The translations under genes were made by a program, and so were the position numbers. Shown one piece after another: positions 36,401 through 44,377 of a stretch of 64,000 bases of DNA. Origin of the DNA: Mariniblastus fucicola (lineage in GTDB: Bacteria > Planctomycetota > Planctomycetia > Pirellulales > Pirellulaceae); the NCBI RefSeq assembly GCF_008087665.1, contig NZ_CP042912.1, positions 1,674,001 through 1,738,000 on the forward strand. The letters run 5' to 3'. The notes beneath the pieces were generated by a model that saw only the letters and a list, made by a program, of their open reading frames with translations, was not told the DNA's origin and made no database searches. Position 1 is the stretch's first letter; each line of letters begins with the position of its first letter.

Positions 36401-37363
36401 CTATGCTGTTGCAGTTTGCGATTTCTTGGTTTGCGAATGTTTGCTTGCCGGACGGTAGGCGCCGGGAAGTTTTACTTCGAAAACCGTGCCGGAATCTTCC
36501 TGTGAATTATCCGAAATTTTGATTTTTCCGCGAGCTCGCTTCAAGAGCGTTTTCACAATATGCAATCCCAGGCCCGTTCCTGGTTTCTCGCGTTGCAACT
36601 CGTCACCGATTCGAACAAACCTGGCAAACACCCGAGACCGCAGGTCCTGTGGAATTCCGGGGCCGTTGTCCGCGATTCTCACGACGGCAAAATTGTTTGT
36701 CACCAGCAGCTTGATCCGCACAACGGGTGGAGAACCAGCGTACTTGACCGCGTTGTCGATCAGGTTGCGGAAAATCATCACCAGGTCAATTCGCTCGCCA
36801 CGGATCTCACAAGGATCCGTTTCCAACGTGATTGCGTCTTCGGGGATTCGGTACCTTGCCGATACCAGTCGGACGCACTGCTTGAGCAAGTTTTCCAGGT
36901 CGATCGGCTCCATGACGGGTGCCTGATTTGACTGCCCCGTATAGCCCGCGTCGAGCACATGGTTGATCAGCGCGTCGAGCCGTTCAACGTCGTCCATCAT
37001 GAACTCAAGAAACTTTTTCCGCTCTTCCTTACTGACTTCACGCATGTTGAGCGTCTGTAGGTAGAGCTTCAGCGACGCGATCGGCGACTTGAGCTCGTGC
37101 GTGACACTGTCAATAAAGTTCGATTGTCGCTGAGTCAGATTGACGGCTTTGATGGATACCGTCAGGTAAATGGCAACGCCAACCAGAACGCCCACAAACA
37201 GGACAGAGCCAACTGAAAGCAGCACCCAGTAGACGCCCGGTTCGTTGGAGCTGAACGCCCAGAATATATTGAGCAACACCCAGCCAATCAGCAACGCGAC
37301 GGTCACCACGATCATGGTGACGCCCAAAGTGATGGGAAGCTTTAGTGATTTGCGTTCAAACAT
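36401..37363 (-). CDS. Membrane sensor histidine kinase, partner of the OmpR-type regulator
   Basis: A 320-residue kinase. Two membrane helices (about 11-36 and 46-68) enclose a periplasmic loop of only about 10 residues, so it may sense the membrane itself or a partner protein. HisKA has His89 in DSVTHELKSPIASLKL; the HATPase domain has NLIDNAVKYAG, DNGPGIPQDL and GTGLGLHIVKTLL. It is followed after 3 bp by the response regulator, so they form a two-component pair. The signal is unknown. Confidence 0.93.
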   Translation of the reverse strand: MFERKSLKLPITLGVTMIVVTVALLIGWVLLNIFWAFSSNEPGVYWVLLSVGSVLFVGVLVGVAIYLTVSIKAVNLTQRQSNFIDSVTHELKSPIASLKLYLQTLNMREVSKEERKKFLEFMMDDVERLDALINHVLDAGYTGQSNQAPVMEPIDLENLLKQCVRLVSARYRIPEDAITLETDPCEIRGERIDLVMIFRNLIDNAVKYAGSPPVVRIKLLVTNNFAVVRIADNGPGIPQDLRSRVFARFVRIGDELQREKPGTGLGLHIVKTLLKRARGKIKISDNSQEDSGTVFEVKLPGAYRPASKHSQTKKSQTATA

Positions 37364-37762
37364 GGACTCAATAATAACAGGATCTGGCCGCGTCGTGACG
37401 TGCGAGCAGACTCGAAATCCGAGGACTCGAACACCGGAAGTCGTTTGGACGATTTTCCAGTGTATTTTTCAGTCCGCTTTGAAAACTGTTTCGAGGGTGG
37501 CCTGCAGCAGTCGCCATTTGGCGGTAGTTGCAGTGCTGCAGGCGTCTCAGGGCTTTGGTTGGATCCAGCATCACGGCTCTGAGAGCGGGATTGATTCCGA
37601 AATTCAATCCGGTACTCATGGCAGCCAACACGGCAATCATCGGGCCGACCACGTAAGAACCGTTGCGCGACTGGCGATCGGTCTGATTAGCAAATCGTAG
37701 CCGAAGCAGCCTTTGTAAAGTTGGGTCTTGTAAGAATGAGCGATTTGGTCGCGGCTGATATC
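37364..37762. other. Intergenic region with nested inverted repeats
   Basis: About 400 bp between the LEPR protein gene and the sensor kinase, both on the minus strand. CCTGCAGCA (37501-37509) and TGCTGCAGG (37534-37542) pair, with CGCCA/TGGCG nested inside (37512-37523). A 145-codon minus-strand frame crosses it and overlaps the LEPR gene end, but has no recognisable domain; I do not call it. Confidence 0.4.
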
Positions 37763-38956
37763 TTACACCGGTGACCTGACGGTCGATTCGTCGTCGTTTC
37801 GCCAAATTCGGGAAGTAGGCAAGCCGACCAGGGTGACGGCCGATTCGAAAACCTGAATCCGGCGAGCAAATGCCTTGTCACGCACGTCGTTGTTGTCATC
37901 GGTGTCGATTTCAGCCGGACGAACCTGTGCTTCAGGTTCCGACTTCGACCCCGAATTTTTAAATCCAGACAGCCGGTCGATCAACGCCCTTGAAATATTG
38001 GACTGAATCGAAAACTGGTTTGGTGTCGCTTGTTTGAGTGCTAACTGGGCTACTGTTCTCGGCGAAGTCACACCAGTTCCGCGTTCAGAGCTCAAGCGAA
38101 ACTTGAAGCTTTCAACGCTGGCCGCAGGAACACGTTGCTGCGAAGGAGCAACAAAGGATTTAGAAAACGTCGGCGATGGGGTAGTCGTCGAAGTCGCTGA
38201 ATCGATCTGTGCAATCTGTTCCGCGGAAGCAGGCGAATTCTTTGTTGTGCTCGATGCTGCGACCGCCGTTGCTGAGAAAGTAGCAGCATTTCGCGACGCG
38301 ATCTCGGATGGCGAAATCACAGCGAACATTTGGTTCTGTGCCAGAAGACCCGACCGCGCCGACGAATCAATTTCAAGTTCGGTTGCCGAAAGAGCTTGAG
38401 AAGCCTTTGCCGGTTCATTGAAGTAGATGCCTTTCATCGGAGTCAGTTCCTGTGCCTTGTCAGACGGCATGGAATCGCTAACGGGCTCGCGAATGATCAA
38501 GCTGATCGGCGCAGGCTCTTCCGGCATTTTGGCAGGGTCAGCGCTTTGATCGTATTCATAGCCGGTGAACCTTCCGTCGTAATAATTGTACCGCTCTCCA
38601 GGATTCCCTGAATCTGATTGTGAAAACGTAACCTCGTCACCATCTATTCCCCAGTAGAGGTCGACCGCATCAAACTGGATGATGGTTGGCGTGTCGTCGT
38701 CGGCGATGCAAACTTTCGTTTGTTCTTCGCTTTGATCGTCCGTCACATTTTCGCATTCCGATTTCGTCGCCTGTTCAGCGGACGCCGATTTGATCGTCGC
38801 GGTCACTTCGATCACTGGCCCGATGAATTTGAAGTTCAGCTCGGGCGCAGAGACATCACCAGCGAGCAGTTGCCTGGCCTCAAGGTTCACGAACAGGAAT
38901 CGGCTGTCGCGCGAGTCCCGTGATCGTCGTTTGGATTTTCCGAGTTTGCGTTTCAT
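37763..38956 (-). CDS. Secreted-type protein with LEPR-XLL-like N-terminus
   Basis: A 397-residue protein. The N-terminus is very basic (KRKLGKSKRRSR) and followed by FVNLEARQLLAGD, a variant of the LEPR-XLL motif found at the start of many planctomycete surface or secreted proteins. The rest is Ser/Thr/Ala-rich, partly acidic, with no recognised domain. Its ATG overlaps the kinase stop codon by 4 bp (ATGA), so it is translated with the kinase and could be its substrate or output; this is inference from coupling. Confidence 0.78.
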   Translation of the reverse strand: MKRKLGKSKRRSRDSRDSRFLFVNLEARQLLAGDVSAPELNFKFIGPVIEVTATIKSASAEQATKSECENVTDDQSEEQTKVCIADDDTPTIIQFDAVDLYWGIDGDEVTFSQSDSGNPGERYNYYDGRFTGYEYDQSADPAKMPEEPAPISLIIREPVSDSMPSDKAQELTPMKGIYFNEPAKASQALSATELEIDSSARSGLLAQNQMFAVISPSEIASRNAATFSATAVAASSTTKNSPASAEQIAQIDSATSTTTPSPTFSKSFVAPSQQRVPAASVESFKFRLSSERGTGVTSPRTVAQLALKQATPNQFSIQSNISRALIDRLSGFKNSGSKSEPEAQVRPAEIDTDDNNDVRDKAFARRIQVFESAVTLVGLPTSRIWRNDDESTVRSPV

Positions 38957-41565
38957 CGGGTTTCCATTGTAGTTGCTGAGACCGGAGAGGACTGCTGTTT
39001 GGTATACGCCGACCGAGCTTCTCTGTGAGAGGTCAGCAATTGTTGATAAAGCTCATTCTTTGGCGCCAAAACCACTGCTTCAGATTGGCTCAGAATCGCA
39101 TCTTCAATTCGCGATTTGGCCAAAATCAGATTGCCGCTGCGAAACGCAATCAGGCTGCGGTTGTGCAAAACTCCCGCCAGACGACTTTGCGTCTCCGGAT
39201 CGGAAGATGACTTTTCAGCTTTGCGTAACAAGGCCTCGGCTTTGGCGAACAATCTGTCGCTTTTGCGAATGTCCTGCTGACGCCAATGGATTTCCCCCAG
39301 CGTGTTGAACGCCGTCGCGAGTCGCCCATCAGAGTCGCGAAGTGACGGATGTCGCTTGATTCGATCTTCCCAGAAATCGATCGCCTTTTGAGCATGCGAA
39401 ATTGCGTCCTCGAATCGGCCTTCTCGAGAAAACAAAATTGCCAGATTGTTGTGCATGTCAGCAAGATGCAGGTCGTTCTCTTCCACAAGAAACGAGGCAG
39501 AAGTTTGGTCCTGAAGTTGGGCTTTCGACTCACCGAGCGTCGCGATCCCTTCGACCAGAAACTGGATCGCTCTTTGCGGATCGGTCTGACTGAGCAGCGC
39601 GCCATAGCCGTTGGTGATTTTCGCCCTTGCAACGAGCAGTTCTTCGCTCTCGCCAGCAGGAGTCTTCGCCAGTAAGGCTAGTGCACTCTCATAGTTTGCC
39701 TTCGCCTGTTTTGTGCGACCACTGGCGTTGTCAATCGTCGCCGCATTCGCCAACGCCATCGCATGAGGCAGCAGGGCGCTAGGCTGATCCGGGAAGTTTT
39801 CGAATATCGCGATCGAATTGCGAATCGATTCATCGGCCAGTCGTAGCTCGCCGACTCGATGCTGGGAAAGGCCAAGCCGATTCAGGGCAACGGCTTCCTC
39901 CAATCGCATTTCGTCAGCGGGAAGAACTCTGAATTGCGAGATCGCGGTTTGATACTCGCCCTGCGCTTTCGAAATATCGCCAGCACGCTCATAAAGTCTG
40001 GCCAGATGAGCGTGAGTTTTCGCTTGTTCGATTTCGAAGCCCGGATTGGTTGCGGCGTAGTCCAGGAAATCGTGATAGTAGCCGATCGACTCCGAGAACA
40101 TCTCCCGCCGAAGCGGTTCAGAGTCCGGCATGGCCAACAGTTGATCCGACATCAGCAAGTTGAATCGATCGACGGTCTGGTGAGCTTGTTGCAAAAAGAA
40201 CCTGGCTCTGTCCGCCGCTGCCTGTTCGCGTTGTCGCTGATGATAAAACACGGATGCAACAAAGATGGCTGCCAACGTCGTTAAAAGCAGGGCTGTCGCA
40301 GCGAGCATGGCGACGCGTTTGTTTCTCGCAATCGAATCCGCGGCTCGTTCAGCGATCGACTTTCGCGTCGCCAGGATTGCTTTGCCTTCCAGGAATCGAT
40401 TCAAGTCGTCAGCCAACGCGGCGCTGCTGGAATATCGCTGATGAGGATTCTTCTCAGTTGCCTTACTGATGATCGTTTCAAGATCGTAAGGAATCGACGG
40501 GTTACTCAATCGCATCGACAACGGCTCGTCCGACTGGATCTGTGAGAGCAGCTTGATGCGATCGTTTTCCTCAAACGCAGGTTGCAGAGTAAGCAGTTCG
40601 TACAGCGTCACGCCCAATGAATACACATCGGTGCGAAAGTCGACCTCGTGATTGCGTCCCGCAGCCTGCTCAGGGCTCATGTAGCGAAGTGTTCCAACTT
40701 GATCTCCTTGCGAAGTCAGGTTGGCTGTTCCGCGGCCACGTGCCAAACCAAAATCCGCCACCCACGGTGTTCCGTTCTGATCAAGCAGCAGGTTCGAAGG
40801 CTTAATGTCGCGATGGATGATGCCATGTTCGTGAGCAAAATGAACTGCTTCCGCGATCTGGACTCCGACCGAAACGACGTTCCGAACGAAACTGCGCGAT
40901 TGAATCGACGCCACCGTGCTGAGCGAAGAAAGATGTTCCGTAAGTTGCTCGGTGTCGGATTCCTGCCCGTTACGCGTGTCGCGAAGCTGTCGAATCAGCT
41001 GAGCGATCGTCTGGCCTTTGATCATCTGCATGCTGTAGTAATGCACGCCACGCTCACAACCGACGCCGTAAACCGGAACGATGTTGGGATGATGCAGAGA
41101 GGCCGCGGCTTGGGCTTCGTTCTGGAATCGAGCCACCTGGCGAGGGTCAAGCACCGCTGTGAAAGGAAGAATCTTCAATGCAACATCACGTTGCAACGAA
41201 ATCTGCTTTGCGGCGTAGACAATGCCCATCCCGCCGCGTCCCAGTTCCTCACCAAGTTCAAAATCGCCAAGCCGCTTGGCCGGAGCGTCAGTCTGATGCG
41301 ATTCTTCCTTCTGAGCCCGTGCTTCTCGTCCCAGCAAATAAAGGCCACGCAGCGGCGTCCGGAACTCGTCTCCAATCTCAGGATGTTCCGCAAGTATCTG
41401 TTCGGCAAGATCGTGATCGCCGGCGTCGAGCGCGGAAGAATATCGCTCGAAAATCTCGGCCAGTTTTGTTTCCGCAGCCGAGAACTCTTTTGAACTCCAA
41501 TCCGCATGCTCCGACGTATGCACTCCCGCGTCGCCGGGAAACTGAAGGCTGTCATCATGCATCAT
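38953..41565 (-). CDS. Ser/Thr protein kinase with transmembrane helix and TPR tail
   Basis: An 870-residue protein. The kinase domain (about 101-400) has the loop GRGGMG (109-114), Lys131 in VALKILP, HRDIKPSNLLL, DFGLARG and the MSPEQAAG activation segment. A transmembrane helix (about 425-447, VAMLAATALLLTTLAAIFVA) follows, then about 400 residues of TPR-like helices, probably outside the cytoplasm. This kinase-TM-TPR form is common in planctomycetes, and such genes often sit beside ECF sigma genes. Here the sigma gene overlaps its start by 11 bp, and the LEPR gene overlaps its end. Confidence 0.93.
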   Translation of the reverse strand: MMHDDSLQFPGDAGVHTSEHADWSSKEFSAAETKLAEIFERYSSALDAGDHDLAEQILAEHPEIGDEFRTPLRGLYLLGREARAQKEESHQTDAPAKRLGDFELGEELGRGGMGIVYAAKQISLQRDVALKILPFTAVLDPRQVARFQNEAQAAASLHHPNIVPVYGVGCERGVHYYSMQMIKGQTIAQLIRQLRDTRNGQESDTEQLTEHLSSLSTVASIQSRSFVRNVVSVGVQIAEAVHFAHEHGIIHRDIKPSNLLLDQNGTPWVADFGLARGRGTANLTSQGDQVGTLRYMSPEQAAGRNHEVDFRTDVYSLGVTLYELLTLQPAFEENDRIKLLSQIQSDEPLSMRLSNPSIPYDLETIISKATEKNPHQRYSSSAALADDLNRFLEGKAILATRKSIAERAADSIARNKRVAMLAATALLLTTLAAIFVASVFYHQRQREQAAADRARFFLQQAHQTVDRFNLLMSDQLLAMPDSEPLRREMFSESIGYYHDFLDYAATNPGFEIEQAKTHAHLARLYERAGDISKAQGEYQTAISQFRVLPADEMRLEEAVALNRLGLSQHRVGELRLADESIRNSIAIFENFPDQPSALLPHAMALANAATIDNASGRTKQAKANYESALALLAKTPAGESEELLVARAKITNGYGALLSQTDPQRAIQFLVEGIATLGESKAQLQDQTSASFLVEENDLHLADMHNNLAILFSREGRFEDAISHAQKAIDFWEDRIKRHPSLRDSDGRLATAFNTLGEIHWRQQDIRKSDRLFAKAEALLRKAEKSSSDPETQSRLAGVLHNRSLIAFRSGNLILAKSRIEDAILSQSEAVVLAPKNELYQQLLTSHREARSAYTKQQSSPVSATTMETR

Positions 41566-42193
41566 GGTTGTCCTCCAGACGCTTCAGAACAACTCGCAGT
41601 TTCTCAATCGCTCGCACCCACATCATTCGCACAGCTCCCGAATTTCGGTCCAGCTGCTTTGCGATTTGCGCGAAGGAGAGATCGTCAAAATGACGCATCC
41701 GGATGACGGTTTGATAGTCGGAAGGCAATGTGTTGATTGCCAACAGAAGTTGGTCCAGCGATTCATCTCGCTGCATCGGTGTACTGGGAGAAGTTGCATC
41801 CTGCTGCAGGTATTTTGCCAGTCTGGCATGCGATTGGTCGGCCGGTCCAATTTCCTGATCCAATGAACGTTGTTTTCGAACGTCGCGTTTGTCCGCAAGG
41901 ACATGTTTCTCGATCGCCGTCGCCAAATTGTTGAACAGGATTCTGCGAAGCCAGCCAGTGAACTCCTCGATCGTCGTGCCGGAGAATTTTCCGAAGTCCC
42001 GGTGAGCCTCCAGCAGCGTATCTTGCACGATATCTGACGCGCTAACCCGGACACCTATCCGGTCATCCAAATGCCCATGCGAAAGGCTGTTGAGGTATCG
42101 GAAGTACTTGCGAAGGAGAATGCCCAGACTGCTCCCATCACCTTCCCTGGCTCGATGCAGGAGGCTAAGCGTTGGATAGGAACTTTCACTCAT
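41555..42193 (-). CDS. ECF-type sigma factor coupled to a Ser/Thr kinase
   Basis: A 212-residue sigma factor. Sigma2: LRKYFRYLNSLSHGHLDDRIGVRVSASDIVQDTLLEAHRDF region; sigma4: LPSDYQTVIRMRHFDDLSFAQIAKQLD and GAVRMMWVRAIEKLR. The start ATG at 42193 has a GGGAG Shine-Dalgarno 9 nt away; an upstream TTG at 42256 is less likely. The overlap with the kinase gene implies joint expression. Kinases can control ECF factors by phosphorylation in such pairs, which would replace an anti-sigma factor; no anti-sigma gene is visible. Confidence 0.9.
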   Translation of the reverse strand: MSESSYPTLSLLHRAREGDGSSLGILLRKYFRYLNSLSHGHLDDRIGVRVSASDIVQDTLLEAHRDFGKFSGTTIEEFTGWLRRILFNNLATAIEKHVLADKRDVRKQRSLDQEIGPADQSHARLAKYLQQDATSPSTPMQRDESLDQLLLAINTLPSDYQTVIRMRHFDDLSFAQIAKQLDRNSGAVRMMWVRAIEKLRVVLKRLEDNHDA

Positions 42194-42589
42194 GTTGGCC
42201 AACTCCCGAACTGACGAATCGCCATTGTAACTCAAACCTTGCACGATCGCGTTCAAACCTTGCCCAAGCTAAATTCAATCAGGAGCACTGCTCAGGCAGG
42301 ATTCGTCGTGTGCGAATGCGGAGTCTGATGAACGCCGCTCAATAAACATCCACCTAAGAAACGGATAAAACCGTTGCAAACCCTTCGTAAACGGTCCCGG
42401 CCGATTTGGAACGCAGGTGTCACTGGAAAAGCAAAATATTGTGAGAAAGAAGCTGTCGTGAGAAAGAGGCCGGCTTCTGGAATCCCGAGTTGGTCCGAGT
42501 TCGATCGTGCCGCGTTGGAATTCGCGCTCAAGGATTCTCGTGACCAGCGGCCATCGATGCGCTGAATCACGCAGCGAACACCTTGCTGT
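42194..42589. other. Intergenic region upstream of the sigma-kinase operon
   Basis: About 396 bp. It has a near-direct repeat (GTGAGAAAGAAGCTGTC and GTGAGAAAGAGGCCGG, about 42450-42477) and should hold the minus-strand promoter of the sigma gene. A minus-strand open frame of about 166 codons covers part of it and the end of the next gene, but shows no protein-like features. Confidence 0.4.
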
Positions 42590-43123
42590 CTACTTGTTGG
42601 TGATTGTGCCAACGACAGTAGCGTTGTATCGCCCGCTCGCCAGAAAACGATAGTAGAACTCGTCAAAGCTAACGGTGATTCCAAGAATCCCTTCTCCGGA
42701 CCCATCGGATTCGGCACTGACGGTCGCTGTTTGATTGCCAAAGAAGTATCCTGACGTCTGTCCGTTTGGAACGGTTGCCGTCCAGTTGGCACTTGGCGAC
42801 GAATCGATCACCCGAAGGTTGATGATTGAGTTACGCCGAAAGAACGTGTAGTCCTCGTGGATGAATTTTCCGATCGTGAAATCGACCGAAGCACCATTCA
42901 TGTTTGAAGTGTAAGCAACCCAGGGCTGTTCCGGGAAAACCTGATTGTTGTCTGTCAGGTCGTGCGAAATAAGAACATCGCCAGGGCTGTGCAATGAGAT
43001 TCCTTCATTGACGGTCACGCGATAGAACTGGGATGCTGAGGTCTGCCCGTTCGCCTGCTGGCAAAGAATGTGGCCAAAGCAAACAATTGCGATGAGTAAA
43101 ATTGGCAGATTGGAAAGTCTCAT
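42590..43123 (-). CDS. Secreted beta-rich protein, paralogue of the 43281 protein
   Basis: A 177-residue protein with a signal peptide (MRLSNLPILLIAIVCFGH, cleavage near ANGQ) and one predicted beta-sandwich domain. It shares with its neighbour at 43281 the order: VTVNEGISLHSPGDVLISHDL, AYTSNMNGASVDF, and the end NATVVGTITNK. The same patterns in the neighbour are VVVGDAISITAPADVSINHNL, VYTSNATGASV and VATVTGTITNN. This shape is like small surface or pilin-like domains (DUF4402 or spore-coat-U type), though the family is not certain. ATG 43123 is preferred to a GTG at 43141. Likely a surface component. Confidence 0.78.
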   Translation of the reverse strand: MRLSNLPILLIAIVCFGHILCQQANGQTSASQFYRVTVNEGISLHSPGDVLISHDLTDNNQVFPEQPWVAYTSNMNGASVDFTIGKFIHEDYTFFRRNSIINLRVIDSSPSANWTATVPNGQTSGYFFGNQTATVSAESDGSGEGILGITVSFDEFYYRFLASGRYNATVVGTITNK

Positions 43124-43183
43124 CGCCGATTTTGGGTCCACTGGGGTTGGCTAGTTTGAATGAAAAAGAATGACTGGCAAAGT

Positions 43184-43255
43184 ATGTGGTCGCCGACCAA
43201 CCCGGCTTGCGACCACATCTCTGTTGTAACAGTTTAGTCGAGGCTTTCGCCTCGA
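43184..43255 (-). other. Two hairpins between the tandem secreted paralogues
   Basis: Hairpin 1: TCGAGGC/GCCTCGA (43238-43244 and 43249-43255) with a 4-nt loop, 26 bp after the upstream stop. Hairpin 2: a 10-bp perfect stem, ATGTGGTCGC (43184-43193) and complement (43209-43218), followed on the minus strand by a T-rich stretch (ATTCTTTTTC). They may attenuate transcription or stabilise the upstream message, setting the ratio of the two proteins. Confidence 0.6.
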
Positions 43256-43280
43256 TATCTGAACTTGAACTTGTGTTCAA

Positions 43281-43811
43281 CTAGTTATTGGTGATGGTGC
43301 CAGTTACCGTTGCAACGTAATCGCCTGCAGCAAGCGTAGAAGCGTCGGTTTCGATGAACGTCACGTTCAGTCCGAGCTGGCCAGAGCCTGGGCCGGTAGA
43401 TGATGCTGCAACCGACGCCGTTCCTGTTCCCGAAGTGTCGCCAGTGGCGGTGTCAACAACCCAGTTGGCGGTGGAGTCAGAGCTAACGAGAGCAAGGTCC
43501 ATTTGACCGTTGCGGAAGAAAGCAGAGTCCCCAGTGTGGACGAAACGTCCCATGCTCATCACAACCGACGCGCCCGTAGCGTTCGAAGTGTAGACGTTCC
43601 AGGCTTGCTGCGCGAACGGCTGATCCGAGTCGCTCAGGTTGTGGTTGATCGAAACGTCTGCAGGTGCAGTGATCGAAATCGCATCACCAACAACGACAGT
43701 GAAAGTTTGAGAGTCTGTATCTGATGACGACTGAGCGAATGCACTGCCGCTCATGAAAACGGTAAAAGCAACTGCTAGAGCGAGTGAAGTTAAAAAACGT
43801 GAAAGCATCAT
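43281..43811 (-). CDS. Secreted beta-rich protein, probable surface subunit
   Basis: A 176-residue protein with a clear signal peptide (MMLSRFLTSLALAVAFTVFM, cleavage after SAFAQ). The mature part is Ser/Thr/Ala/Gly-rich with regular beta pattern and ends VATVTGTITNN, as in exported pilin-like or spore-coat-U-like sandwiches. A GGAG ribosome site precedes the two in-frame ATGs. It is the first of two tandem paralogues and is divergent from the secretin gene. The abundance of small residues suggests a secreted structural protein; its partners are unknown. Confidence 0.8.
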   Translation of the reverse strand: MMLSRFLTSLALAVAFTVFMSGSAFAQSSSDTDSQTFTVVVGDAISITAPADVSINHNLSDSDQPFAQQAWNVYTSNATGASVVMSMGRFVHTGDSAFFRNGQMDLALVSSDSTANWVVDTATGDTSGTGTASVAASSTGPGSGQLGLNVTFIETDASTLAAGDYVATVTGTITNN

Positions 43812-44377
43812 GGTCTCCGAGGTTTAAAACGTGCGCGAAATGTGATTGAGTTCCCTGAGGAAAGGTAAAAACTGGGTAGAGAACTCGCCGGGATTGAAGC
43901 AGGTGCTTACGTCTCCCGTCGAATCTCTATGCTGATTTGTTACGCCGAGCGGGACTAAAGCTGGAGTCGATGGACGTTTCCCCGCTCTCGGCTATCGATT
44001 GATCCAGTTGCACCGGCTGAGGCATGTCGCGCGCTCATTGCAAAGCCGATGAATCGAGTCACCTTTGTGGCCATGATCGGGTAAACCTCCCACCGGCTAT
44101 TCGTCCAAAACGATGATCGGAATAACGGTTGAAAGGGTTTAGGCAGGGCAGGCAGAAAGAAGAAGGTTTCACCTACCGGGGTTAATGGCAAGGTTTTGGA
44201 GGGCTGCGAGGTTTGGGAGGCAGCCGCAAATTTTAACGAAAGCGTAGGGTTTACGGAATTTTACTGCTTTTGTGTGGCCTTTTAGGCCGAAATGAAAAGC
44301 AATGTCCTGCCGTTTCGGATCTCGATTCGGAAACTGAGCCTCCACTCCCTTGTTCACACCCTCTTTCCACTTCAGCA
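43812..44377. other. Long divergent region between surface-protein and secretin genes
   Basis: About 566 bp without a gene. Structured elements: GCCGAGCGGG (43944-43953) pairs with CCCGCTCTCGGC (43981-43992, two unpaired bases); GGCTGC (44202-44207) pairs with GCAGCC (44220-44225). The region must hold promoters in both directions, and its length suggests long leaders. GCAAAGCC near 44040 recalls the c-di-GMP-I riboswitch core, but other conserved parts are not found. Confidence 0.5.

Noticed and set aside
37368-37805. 145-codon minus-strand frame between the LEPR and sensor kinase genes
   Set aside because: It overlaps the end of the LEPR gene, has no family features and covers an inverted-repeat region.
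42292-42792. 166-codon minus-strand frame
   Set aside because: It overlaps the secreted paralogue in another frame and has no signal peptide or domain.
44026-44090. Possible c-di-GMP-I riboswitch upstream of the secretin gene
   Set aside because: GCAAAGCC and a GGGTAAACC segment recall the core, but the two-helix architecture and tetraloop could not be traced. A covariance-model search would decide.
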